Positions 1-6,111 of a DNA stretch of 9,293 nt are shown piece after piece. The notes beneath the pieces are model-generated. The model saw nothing but the letters and a program-made list of their open reading frames with translations. It made no database searches and was not told the origin of the DNA. The DNA comes from JBAUHN01 sp049680295 (lineage in GTDB: Bacteria > Pseudomonadota > Alphaproteobacteria > Rhodobacterales > Rhodobacteraceae). The position numbers were made by a program, and so were the translations under genes. The DNA is taken from contig JBAUHN010000400.1 of NCBI GenBank assembly GCA_049680295.1, positions 1 through 9,293 of the forward strand. Reading direction: 5' to 3'. The first letter of the stretch is position 1. Every line of letters begins with the position of its first letter.

Positions 1-225
1 GGGGACTTGTCGCTGAACGGTGTGACCAAATCGGTTGTACTGGATGCCAAATTGAACGGAATGACCGACGCCTATCCGGTTCCGCCATTTGAAGGTAAGC
101 CCGCAGTCGGATTTGGGGCGACAACAACGCTGGTGCGCAGCGACTTTAACCTAGGCATGTTTGCGCCTTACGTCTCGGACGAGGTTGAGCTGTCGATTTC
201 GATTGAGGCAATGCAGATCAACTGA
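1..225 (+). CDS. YceI-family protein, C-terminal part (5' end outside window)
   Basis: This is the last 74 codons of a gene that begins upstream of the window; the frame is open from the first base to the TGA at 223-225. The visible part reads like the end of a YceI-type lipocalin-like beta barrel: a Gly-Asp-Leu-Ser-Leu-Asn-Gly-Val-Thr-Lys strand (compare the usual 'G-x-L-T-I-x-G-V-T-K'), then a VGFGATTTLVRSDFNLG stretch with the family's R-x-D-F-x-I/L-G motif, and a final strand ending in MQIN. YceI proteins are usually periplasmic, bind isoprenoid or other amphiphilic ligands, and often sit beside cytochrome b561 genes. Here a b561-YceI fusion is the convergent neighbour, which supports the call. 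Signal peptide and full length cannot be judged. A strong terminator follows 23 bases after the stop. Confidence 0.82.
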   Translation, partial: GDLSLNGVTKSVVLDAKLNGMTDAYPVPPFEGKPAVGFGATTTLVRSDFNLGMFAPYVSDEVELSISIEAMQIN

Positions 226-248
226 TCCGCGAACAAGGGGTGTTTTTC

Positions 249-284
249 AGCGCCGCCAGACATGCTTCTGGCGGCGCTTTTTTT
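249..284 (+). terminator. Strong intrinsic terminator after the YceI gene
   Basis: A perfect 12-bp stem (AGCGCCGCCAGA at 249-260 with TCTGGCGGCGCT at 267-278) closes a 6-nt loop and runs into a seven-T tract (278-284). On the minus strand the hairpin is followed by GAAAAACA rather than a T tract, so it should end transcripts from the left-hand YceI gene. It is not an obvious terminator for the convergent b561 gene, which stops at 292. Confidence 0.9.
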
Positions 285-291
285 GTCTGCG

Positions 292-1491
292 CTACTTTGA
301 CCGTGTGGCGGCCAGGTTGACTTTTACATCTACGGCAAACCCAAGGCTTGCTTCATCCGTCATCGACCCGGCGATACCAAAATCACGACGGTCCAGCGTC
401 AACCGTCCCAGCATTTGCGCGGTCCGATCCTTTAATGTCAAAGCGAAGGGCAGGGTCAAAGGCACAGTTCGCCCTTTGAGCGTCAGGGTTCCAACAGCCG
501 CGAACCCGTCGGCGGCATGCATTATGTCGCCTGAAAACTGTGCGGTCGGAAACGCATCCGCATCAAAGAAATCCGGGGTCATTGCCTGCGTGGTCACCGA
601 CCCAAGGGTTAATGATCCAATCGCAATTGTCACCTCAACATGACCGGCCTTGCCGATATCGACCGTATCGTCAAAGGTAATCGCGGCGGTCCAGTCGGCA
701 AACTGGCCTGTAACCTCGGACCCTAACTGGCGCACGGCGATTTCAATCTGGCCCTCCTGCACCTGCCAGTCGGATTGCACCTGTTGCAGGGCTACGGCTT
801 CGGGGCGGATGTCCGGGTCGTGGTAAATGCCCAGCATCGACCCGATACTGATCGCACCGGCCCAGACAAAGATCGCGCAGGCCAGCGGCAGGATCACCCG
901 GTGTTTTGATGCAATGTCCGGCACAACCGGTGTACCGGGCAACATCCGGCGCAGGGTCACGTCGCGGTCCAGAAAGTGGTGTTTGAGCGCGCCCGCGATG
1001 TGCAACAGGATTGAGGCGGCCAAAACACGTTCGAACACGATGTGCATTCCAGCAGAAACCTCTGCCAGTGCCTCGTCCTTTGGGACAAAAGGCAGGGATT
1101 GTCCGAACGGCCACCAGATGGGCGCAAACCCGGAGGTGGCGGCGTGATGGACCCAACCTGACAAAGGTACCACCAGCAATGACCCATAGAGCAGCCAATG
1201 CACGGTTTCCGCGGCAAGGCTTTCAAGCTTGCGATCGGGGTGCAACAGACCGGGTTTGGGTTGGCAGATTGCCCAAAGAATGCGGGCGAGGGCCACGAAA
1301 AACACCGTCACCCCCAGCGTTTTGTGCAGCGAGAACGCCCATGCTTTCTGGGTCAACTGCTCTGACGTGTCAAAGGGCAGGCCATTGGCATAGATACCCA
1401 GCGGGATCAGCGTGACAATCAAAAGGGCGGTAAGCCAGTGAAAGGTTTTGGTTACCCCACCGTAGAGTTGGCGGGTGTTTTGCAGGGCCAT
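292..1491 (-). CDS. Cytochrome b561 / YceI fusion protein
   Basis: A 399-residue membrane protein with two domains. Residues about 10-185 are a four-helix cytochrome b561 (Ni-hydrogenase cytochrome b type). His18, His56, His150 and His164 sit where the two-haem ligands of E. coli CybB lie, and the last pair is 14 apart as in CybB. A further hydrophobic segment at about 198-223 leads into a YceI-type beta barrel (about 228-396) with G-T-L-T-L-K-G-R-T and L-D-R-R-D-F-G-I-A-G motifs. By family knowledge b561 proteins move electrons between quinol and periplasmic acceptors; inference: the tethered YceI barrel may present a quinone-like ligand to it. The ATG at 1489-1491 is preceded by GGAAAAG about 5 nt away, a reasonable ribosome site. 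The gene converges on another YceI gene and is divergent from fabD. Confidence 0.88.
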   Translation of the reverse strand: MALQNTRQLYGGVTKTFHWLTALLIVTLIPLGIYANGLPFDTSEQLTQKAWAFSLHKTLGVTVFFVALARILWAICQPKPGLLHPDRKLESLAAETVHWLLYGSLLVVPLSGWVHHAATSGFAPIWWPFGQSLPFVPKDEALAEVSAGMHIVFERVLAASILLHIAGALKHHFLDRDVTLRRMLPGTPVVPDIASKHRVILPLACAIFVWAGAISIGSMLGIYHDPDIRPEAVALQQVQSDWQVQEGQIEIAVRQLGSEVTGQFADWTAAITFDDTVDIGKAGHVEVTIAIGSLTLGSVTTQAMTPDFFDADAFPTAQFSGDIMHAADGFAAVGTLTLKGRTVPLTLPFALTLKDRTAQMLGRLTLDRRDFGIAGSMTDEASLGFAVDVKVNLAATRSK

Positions 1492-1527
1492 GGTGCTTTT
1501 CCGATCCGCAGTCTTGGTGAATTAGGC

Positions 1528-1541
1528 TTTATGTGTATCAA
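1528..1541 (-). promoter_or_regulatory. Candidate FNR/FnrL-type box upstream of the b561-YceI gene
   Basis: On the plus strand the site reads TTTAT-GTGT-ATCAA, nine of ten positions of the FNR-family consensus TTGAT-N4-ATCAA; on the minus strand it is TTGAT-ACAC-ATAAA. It lies 37-50 bases before the start codon of the b561-YceI gene. An oxygen-responsive regulator would suit an electron-transfer gene. Placing it at -41.5 would put the transcript start almost on the ATG, so simple class II activation does not fit well. It also lies about 110 bases before fabD. Confidence 0.35.
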
Positions 1542-1590
1542 TTCAGAGCGCTACAGCAATCTTAGAAAAACGCACATGTCCCGTGCAGGC

Positions 1591-1619
1591 TTGTTTGCGC
1601 GAAGGGCGCGGGCTAAACC
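1591..1619 (+). promoter_or_regulatory. Candidate promoter for fabD operon
   Basis: A TTGTTT -35-like hexamer (1591-1596) and TAAACC -10-like hexamer (1614-1619) are separated by 17 bases and lie about 35 bases before the fabD ATG, in the 160-base divergent gap. The match is modest. I saw no convincing -10/-35 pair for the minus-strand b561-YceI gene in the same gap. Confidence 0.35.
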
Positions 1620-1651
1620 GGATGGTAACGAATTGAAAAGGACCACCTCAG

Positions 1652-2578
1652 ATGAGCAAAGCATTCGTATTTCCGGGACAGGGCGCGCAAACCATAGGGA
1701 TGGGCAAAGCATTGGCCGAAGCCTATCCGGCGGCGCGTGCGGTGTTTGATGAGGTTGACGCGGCTTTGGGCGAGAACCTGAGCGCGCTGATCTGGGAAGG
1801 CGATCAAGAGACCCTGACCCTGACGGAAAACGCGCAACCGGCCCTGATGGCGACCTCAATCGCGGCCCTGCGCGCGTTGGAGGCCGAAGGCGTGAGCATT
1901 GACAACGCCAGCTTTGTGGCGGGGCATTCGCTGGGCGAATATTCAGCGCTTGCGGCGGCAGGCGCGATTTCAATTGCAGATACCGCGCGTCTGTTGCGCA
2001 TCCGTGGCCGCGCGATGCAGGCGGCGGTTCCGGTCGGCGAGGGCGCGATGGCGGCGGTTTTGGGCCTCGATTGCGACGCCGTGGAAAAGGTCGCGGCCGA
2101 GGCCGCACAGGGCGACATTTGCGAAGTGGCCAATGAAAACGATCCGGCGCAAAACGTCGTATCAGGCCACCGGGCGGCGATTGAACGTGCGGTCGATCTT
2201 GCCAAAACGGCGGGTGCCAAACGTGCGCTTTTGCTGCCAGTGTCGGCACCGTTTCATTGCTCGTTGATGCAGCCTGCTGCCGATGAGATGGCCCGCGCGT
2301 TGGAAGCAGTGGAAATTCACGCTCCAGCTGTGCCACTGGTGGCCAATGTGCGCGCAGCTTCTGTGACGGACCCTGCCCAAATTCGTGCGCTGTTGGTTGA
2401 GCAGGTCACGGGCCGCGTGCGCTGGCGCAGTTCGGTCGAATGGATGGGCGCGCAGGGCGTAGACGAGATGTGGGAAATCGGGGCCGGCAAGGCGTTGTCT
2501 GGCATGATCCGCCGGATCAACAGGGATATTGCCACGAAAAACATCGGCTCACCTGACGATATTGCGGCGCAATTGTAG
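1652..2578 (+). CDS. fabD: Malonyl-CoA:ACP transacylase FabD
   Basis: A cytoplasmic enzyme of fatty-acid synthesis type II that transfers malonyl from CoA to the phosphopantetheine of AcpP. The 308 residues match the usual length (E. coli 309). Visible motifs are the N-terminal FPGQGAQ with oxyanion-hole Gln10, the nucleophile elbow GHSLGEYSA with Ser93, Arg118 in RIRGR (binds the malonyl carboxylate), and His202 in VSAPFHC. These correspond to E. coli Gln11, Ser92, Arg117 and His201. The ATG is preceded by AAAAGGA with a 9-nt spacing. It is the first gene of a tight plus-strand operon: 23 bases to the lipoprotein gene, then 20 to fabG. All catalytic residues are intact. Confidence 0.97.
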   Translation: MSKAFVFPGQGAQTIGMGKALAEAYPAARAVFDEVDAALGENLSALIWEGDQETLTLTENAQPALMATSIAALRALEAEGVSIDNASFVAGHSLGEYSALAAAGAISIADTARLLRIRGRAMQAAVPVGEGAMAAVLGLDCDAVEKVAAEAAQGDICEVANENDPAQNVVSGHRAAIERAVDLAKTAGAKRALLLPVSAPFHCSLMQPAADEMARALEAVEIHAPAVPLVANVRAASVTDPAQIRALLVEQVTGRVRWRSSVEWMGAQGVDEMWEIGAGKALSGMIRRINRDIATKNIGSPDDIAAQL

Positions 2579-2601
2579 GTCGGGCCGACGAAAAGGGGCA
2601 C

Positions 2602-3171
2602 ATGCCAATGTGGGCAAGGTTTATCGGAATACTGTCGCTTTTATGTGTAGCGTCCTGCGACATGCTGGATTCGCAACCGGGTCTCGATATGGAAGTGCAG
2701 GGGTCGTATCTTTGGCTGAACGGGACGGTGGATGGCGGTGATCAATGGCGATTCCGGTCGGTGATTGCCGATAATCCGCAGCTGTCGACGGTCGCGCTGG
2801 GGGTTATCGACGGATCGCTGAGCGAAAATGCGGTCATTGAAATGGGATATGCCCTGCGAAATGCCGGGTTGAACACGCGGATGACCAGCCGTTCGGCCGT
2901 TTATTCGGGCGGTGTGGATTTGTTTCTGGCCGGGGTGCGGCGCTCGGTCGAGCCGGGGGCAGAGGTCGGTGTGCATTCCTGGGCCAACGGGTTCAAAACG
3001 GCGCGGGAATATCCCAAGGATCACCGCAAACATGTGCCGCTACGGCGCTATATCAACGACATGCTTGGATCAGAGGCATTTTACTGGTTCACTTTGGATG
3101 CCGCACCGCACCGCAGCATTCACCTGATGACCCGTGCCGAATTGCTGCGCTACAGGCTAATCACAAACTAA
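2602..3171 (+). CDS. Small lipoprotein with ClpP/crotonase-like fold, unknown function
   Basis: A 189-residue protein lying between fabD and fabG. Residues 1-19 form a lipoprotein signal: basic start, hydrophobic core FIGILSLLC, lipobox Val-Ala-Ser-Cys with Cys19. Asp20 follows, which in E. coli would favour inner-membrane retention. The mature part resembles predicted periplasmic ClpP-like proteins (COG3904 type): a V-I-D-G-S-L-S strand/turn, the helix VIEMGYALRNAGLNTR, then SAVYSGG with Ser102, and VGVHSW with His125. The Ser-His spacing of 23 is close to that of ClpP (about 25). Asp152 in RRYINDMLGS might complete a triad; that is inference. A second ATG at 2608 (Met3) has a better spacing (9 nt) from AAAAGGGG (2591-2598) than the first (3 nt), so the true start may be 2608. 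Substrate unknown. Confidence 0.7.
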   Translation: MPMWARFIGILSLLCVASCDMLDSQPGLDMEVQGSYLWLNGTVDGGDQWRFRSVIADNPQLSTVALGVIDGSLSENAVIEMGYALRNAGLNTRMTSRSAVYSGGVDLFLAGVRRSVEPGAEVGVHSWANGFKTAREYPKDHRKHVPLRRYINDMLGSEAFYWFTLDAAPHRSIHLMTRAELLRYRLITN

Positions 3172-3191
3172 CATTCATAAGGGGCCATATC

Positions 3192-3929
3192 ATGATGGAC
3201 TTGAGCGGAAAAAATGCATTGGTAACAGGGGCTTCTGGTGGCATCGGCGCTGAGATTGCGCGGGTGTTGCATAGCGCGGGCGCAACTGTTGGCCTGTCTG
3301 GCACACGGGTGGATCCGTTGCAGGCACTGGCGGATGAATTGGGCGCGCGCGCGCATGTATTGCCCTGTAACCTAAGCGATTTGGAGGCGGTTGACGCCTT
3401 GCCCAAACAGGCCGCCGAGGCGATGGGCTCGGTCGATATTCTGGTCAACAACGCAGGCATCACCCGCGACAATCTGTTTATGCGGATGTCGGATGAGGAA
3501 TGGCAATCGGTGCTGAATGTGAATCTGACCTCGACGTTCAAACTGTGCAAAGGCGTGATGCGCGGCATGATGAAGGCGCGCTGGGGGCGGATTGTGAATA
3601 TCAGTTCAATCGTTGGGGCCACGGGCAACCCCGGACAGGCGAATTACGCCGCGTCAAAGGCCGGGATGATCGGCATGTCCAAATCGCTGGCCTATGAGGT
3701 TGCAAGCCGTGGCATTACTGTGAACGCAGTGGCACCGGGTTTCATTGCCACGGCGATGACAGACAAGCTGACGGATGATCAAAAGGCTGCAATCATGACG
3801 CAAATCCCGGCAGGTCGCATGGGCGAGCCCACCGAGATCGCATCGGCGGTTTTGTATCTGGCAAGCCCGGAAGCCGCCTATGTCACAGGCACAACCTTGC
3901 ATGTGAACGGCGGAATGGCCATGTTGTGA
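3192..3929 (+). CDS. fabG: 3-oxoacyl-ACP reductase FabG
   Basis: A 245-residue short-chain dehydrogenase that reduces 3-oxoacyl-ACP to (R)-3-hydroxyacyl-ACP with NADPH. The Rossmann signature TGASGGIG is at residues 12-19 and NNAG at 86-89. The catalytic tetrad is Asn111, Ser139 (NISSIVG), Tyr152 and Lys156 (Y-A-A-S-K). The C-terminal PGFIATAMT and LHVNGGMAML are typical of FabG rather than a general SDR. The start is an ATGATG pair, with AAGGGG (3179-3184) 7 nt before the first. It is third in the fabD operon, 20 bases after the lipoprotein gene. No clear terminator follows; acpP has its own promoter 100 bases further on. Confidence 0.95.
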   Translation: MMDLSGKNALVTGASGGIGAEIARVLHSAGATVGLSGTRVDPLQALADELGARAHVLPCNLSDLEAVDALPKQAAEAMGSVDILVNNAGITRDNLFMRMSDEEWQSVLNVNLTSTFKLCKGVMRGMMKARWGRIVNISSIVGATGNPGQANYAASKAGMIGMSKSLAYEVASRGITVNAVAPGFIATAMTDKLTDDQKAAIMTQIPAGRMGEPTEIASAVLYLASPEAAYVTGTTLHVNGGMAML

Positions 3930-3994
3930 CAGCCACGCGCAAAGCGTTTGCCATCTGCGCTTGTTATGCTAAAGGGGGCACAGATCAGAACCGG

Positions 3995-4012
3995 AGACGG
4001 GGAAACCCGTTT
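3995..4012 (+). other. Small GAAA-tetraloop hairpin downstream of fabG
   Basis: AGACGGG and CCCGTTT pair (one G-T) around a GNRA-type GAAA loop, 66 bases after the fabG stop and just before the acpP promoter. There is no real T tract, so it is more likely a 3'-end stabilising structure or weak terminator than a strong one. I saw no other feature between 3930 and 4027. Confidence 0.3.
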
Positions 4013-4027
4013 GCGAATAACCGTTGG

Positions 4028-4056
4028 TTGACAGCTGCATTGCAGCTAAAGATCAT
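4028..4056 (+). promoter_or_regulatory. acpP promoter with palindromic spacer
   Basis: A perfect TTGACA -35 (4028-4033), a 17-base spacer and GATCAT -10 (4051-4056, 4 of 6) predict a start near 4063, giving a leader of about 100 nt. This is the best sigma-70-type promoter in the window, as expected for the very highly expressed acyl carrier protein. The spacer contains the 15-nt palindrome AGCTGCA-T-TGCAGCT (4033-4047), a possible operator. Confidence 0.65.
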
Positions 4057-4127
4057 AGGGACAGAGCCGCCCGAATGGGCATAGTCCTAGCGCCCCCAAT
4101 ATAGCGGGGTGTGTGGATGTCTAAAAA

Positions 4128-4143
4128 GGGTCAGACAGGACCC
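4128..4143 (+). other. Small hairpin in the acpP leader
   Basis: GGGTC and GACCC (5 bp) flank the loop AGACAG, ending 8 bases before the GAGGAA ribosome site of acpP. It could shape access to the ribosome site or protect the 5' end. The evidence is only the inverted repeat. Confidence 0.25.
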
Positions 4144-4162
4144 AAACGAATGAGGAATTACT

Positions 4163-4396
4163 ATGAGCGACATCGCAGACCGCGTAAAAAAAATCGTTGT
4201 GGAACACTTGGGTGTTGAAGAGGACAAAGTTGCCGAGAATGCGTCGTTCATCGACGATCTGGGCGCAGACAGCCTTGATACAGTTGAACTTGTGATGGCG
4301 TTCGAAGAAGAATTCGGCATCGAAATTCCAGATGATGCTGCCGAAACCATTCAAACCTTTGGCGACGCGGTGAAGTTTATCACAGAAGCGTCCTAA
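4163..4396 (+). CDS. acpP: Acyl carrier protein AcpP
   Basis: A 77-residue acidic four-helix protein carrying the growing acyl chain of type II fatty-acid synthesis. The phosphopantetheine site is Ser37 in GADSLDTVELVM, and helix II/III residues (FEEEFGIEIPDD) are typical. The length equals that of E. coli AcpP (78) within one residue. The ribosome site GAGGAA (4152-4157) is 5 nt before the ATG. It is transcribed alone: its own promoter lies upstream and a strong terminator directly follows. Codons are A/T-richer and more uniform than in neighbours, consistent with high expression. Its partners FabD, FabG and FabF are all encoded in this window. Confidence 0.97.
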   Translation: MSDIADRVKKIVVEHLGVEEDKVAENASFIDDLGADSLDTVELVMAFEEEFGIEIPDDAAETIQTFGDAVKFITEAS

Positions 4397-4419
4397 GGCC
4401 CGATTTTCGGATCAATCAG

Positions 4420-4455
4420 ACGGCGTTGTCCCCTGCGGGATGACGCCGTTTTTTT
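4420..4455 (+). terminator. Strong intrinsic terminator after acpP
   Basis: A 13-bp stem (4420-4432 with 4437-4449; two G-T pairs) closes a CTGC tetraloop and is followed by seven Ts (4449-4455). It starts 24 bases after the acpP stop and separates acpP from the GNAT gene, which must therefore have its own promoter in 4456-4554. I see no secure promoter in that stretch. Confidence 0.92.
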
Positions 4456-4554
4456 GTGCATCGGTCGGAAAGGCATTGAAGTCGTTGTGAAAACTGCGCA
4501 AAACTAACAACACACAGAGGGCGCAAAGCCCCGCTAGGCATTAAAGGCAGTACA

Positions 4555-5094
4555 ATGTCCCGAACCGTTCCGACGATAAATACGTCTCGATTGACGCTGC
4601 GCGGTATGCGCGCGGAGGACTTTGGCCGGTTTGCCGAGATATGGGCAAAGCCAGACGTGATTGCGCATGTCTCGGAAAAACCATGGCCCAAAAGCAAAGC
4701 CTGGGCAGCCTTTCTAAGGAATGCGGGGCATTGGCAAATTACCGGGTTCGGACAATGGGCCATTCAGTTGCATGGACAATCAACGATGGCGGGGCAGGCC
4801 GGGTTTTTCTATGGCAAGCGGGATTTGGGCGACGATTTTGACCCCTTCCCCGAGGCCGGATGGATTTTGGTCCCTGAAGCTCATGGCAATGGTTTGGGGC
4901 TTGAGGCTGCGCGTGCAGCACACGACTGGTTTGATCGCGTTGTCACCGGCCGTCTGGTTTGCATGATCTCGCCGGAAAACGCAGCGTCTTTGCAAGTTGC
5001 CGAGCAATTGGGCTATGTGCCGATGCGCGAGACCAAATTTGACGGCAACGATGTGCAGCTTTTCGCCCGAAAAGGGCCGCCTGCGCCTGCGTGA
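4555..5094 (+). CDS. GNAT-family N-acetyltransferase (RimJ/RimL type)
   Basis: A 179-residue cytoplasmic protein of the acetyltransferase_3 (RimJ/RimL-like) group, which transfers acetyl from acetyl-CoA to an amine. Residues 8-16 (INTSRLTLR) and the E-D-F at 21-23 are the usual N-terminal beta strand and helix. The acetyl-CoA-binding loop is E-A-H-G-N-G-L-G-L-E-A at about 108-118, followed by helix AARAAHDWF. NAASLQVAEQLGY (142-154) is the classical C-terminal strand-helix motif. The target (protein N-terminus, antibiotic or small molecule) cannot be told. AAAGGC (4543-4548) lies 6 nt before the ATG. The gene lies between the acpP terminator and the hisA-like gene, with no obvious link to fatty-acid synthesis. 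Confidence 0.88.
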   Translation: MSRTVPTINTSRLTLRGMRAEDFGRFAEIWAKPDVIAHVSEKPWPKSKAWAAFLRNAGHWQITGFGQWAIQLHGQSTMAGQAGFFYGKRDLGDDFDPFPEAGWILVPEAHGNGLGLEAARAAHDWFDRVVTGRLVCMISPENAASLQVAEQLGYVPMRETKFDGNDVQLFARKGPPAPA

Positions 5095-5102
5095 CGCGTT
5101 TG

Positions 5103-5111
5103 TGCTACAAT
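5103..5111 (+). promoter_or_regulatory. Candidate extended -10 promoter before the hisA-like gene
   Basis: TGC-TACAAT matches an extended -10 element (TGn then five of six of TATAAT) just after the GNAT stop. There is no recognisable -35. It would give a leader of about 100 nt for the hisA-like gene. Confidence 0.3.
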
Positions 5112-5166
5112 GCGGCGATAACACTTCGCATTTTCGGCGTATCCTGGCTATGGTTACGCTGATCGG

Positions 5167-5180
5167 CAGCCTGCAGGCTG
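5167..5180 (+). repeat. 14-bp perfect palindrome upstream of hisA-like gene
   Basis: CAGCCTGCAGGCTG is its own reverse complement and lies 37 bases before the start codon, within the predicted leader. It may be an operator or an RNA hairpin. No known regulator site was recognised. Confidence 0.4.
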
Positions 5181-5216
5181 GCGCGAGGTTTCATGCGGCA
5201 CGGGGGAGACATTGCC

Positions 5217-5960
5217 ATGATTATCTATCCAACAATGGAATTGTTAAACGGTCGATGTGTCAGCCTGCGAAAGGGTCAGCTGGATGATCCGATGATTTGG
5301 CATGTGGATCCAGTCAAGACCGCGCGCGACTGGGCGGCTGCCGGTGCGTCCTGGATGCATATCACCGATTTCGAAGGCATCGCGGGCACAGACCAAAACA
5401 ACGATCTGCTGGAGCAGATTATCCGCGTAGCAGGAATCCCGGTGCAGTTGGGCGGCGGGTTTCGCACGGCCGACAGTGTATCGCGCTGGATCGACAAGGG
5501 CGCAGGGCGCATTGTGCTAAGCACGATGGCCTCAAAAGAGCCGGAGACCGTACTAAGGCTTGCCTCGCAATACCCCGATCAGATTGTTTTGGCGGTGGAC
5601 GTCAAGGGGGGGCAGGTCGTGACGGATGGCTGGCGCAGTGTCAGCGCATTTGCCCCGTCCGGTTTCATAGCCGCGTTTGATTCTGCACCGCTTGCCGGAA
5701 TCATCGTCACCGACATTGACAACGACATGGACGGCGTTGACGCACAACTGGGTCTGATTTCCGGATTGGCCGCCAACGCGCGGACGCCGGTCATCGCAAG
5801 TGGCATCGTGCGCTCGATGGATGACATTTCGCGGTTGAAGTATGTCTCGAACATTTCGGGTGCTATTTTGGGGCGTGCATTGTTCAACAAATCCGTGGAC
5901 CTGGCAGCGGCTCTGCAATTAACCAGCGAAGCAAAAGAACAGGTTGCCGCATTCGAATAA
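5217..5960 (+). CDS. Divergent HisA-like (beta/alpha)8 barrel protein
   Basis: A 247-residue protein with the length and layout of HisA, the ProFAR isomerase of histidine synthesis. Visible HisA landmarks are MIIYPTMELLNGRCVSL at the start, GGGFR (79-83) as first phosphate site, AVDVKGG with Asp128 (second catalytic Asp), VTDID (Thr165-Asp166), ASG (194-196), and GAILGRALF near the C-terminus. Two features differ: the first catalytic Asp (position 8) is Glu, and the usual T-D-I-x-x-D-G-T-L-x-G-P-N loop is altered to TDIDNDMDGVDAQ with no GPN. It may thus be a paralogue with a shifted activity rather than the housekeeping isomerase. The ATG at 5217 is chosen because GGGGGAG (5202-5208) sits 8 nt ahead and it gives the family N-terminus; an in-frame ATG at 5193 lacks both. 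No other histidine genes are in the window. Confidence 0.8.
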   Translation: MIIYPTMELLNGRCVSLRKGQLDDPMIWHVDPVKTARDWAAAGASWMHITDFEGIAGTDQNNDLLEQIIRVAGIPVQLGGGFRTADSVSRWIDKGAGRIVLSTMASKEPETVLRLASQYPDQIVLAVDVKGGQVVTDGWRSVSAFAPSGFIAAFDSAPLAGIIVTDIDNDMDGVDAQLGLISGLAANARTPVIASGIVRSMDDISRLKYVSNISGAILGRALFNKSVDLAAALQLTSEAKEQVAAFE

Positions 5961-6056
5961 TGCGCGGCACGGTCATCCGGGTTCCGACCCTCGTTGCTTG
6001 CAGGTATTTGACTTGGGTGACTGCATGCTCTTGCCCCCATGCCCTGCGGCAGGGTA

Positions 6057-6068
6057 TGACATATGTCA
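6057..6068 (+). repeat. 12-bp palindrome in the fabF upstream region
   Basis: TGACATATGTCA is a perfect palindrome 43 bases before the fabF start. It overlaps the -10 (TATGAC, 6055-6060) of a weak promoter candidate whose -35 would be TTGCCC at 6031-6036, 18 bases away. A 7-bp hairpin (6040-6056) precedes it. It may be a regulator site, but no family was recognised. Confidence 0.35.
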
Positions 6069-6111
6069 AACATTAGGGCGTGCAGGCGTCAAATAGTATC
6101 GGGGGCAATTG

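Noticed and set aside
1551..2336. A 261-codon minus-strand ORF across fabD
   Set aside because: Pro/Arg-rich shadow antisense to the well-supported fabD, with no family resemblance.
4117..4218. A 33-codon basic ORF in the acpP leader overlapping the acpP start, with GGGG 7 nt ahead of its ATG
   Set aside because: It overlaps acpP in another frame, its composition mostly mirrors the acpP codons read out of frame, and acpP has its own excellent ribosome site. No support beyond the start signal.
6025..6096. A 23-codon ORF between the hisA-like gene and fabF
   Set aside because: No clear ribosome site, no recognisable features, and it overlaps the hairpin and palindrome; chance ORF.
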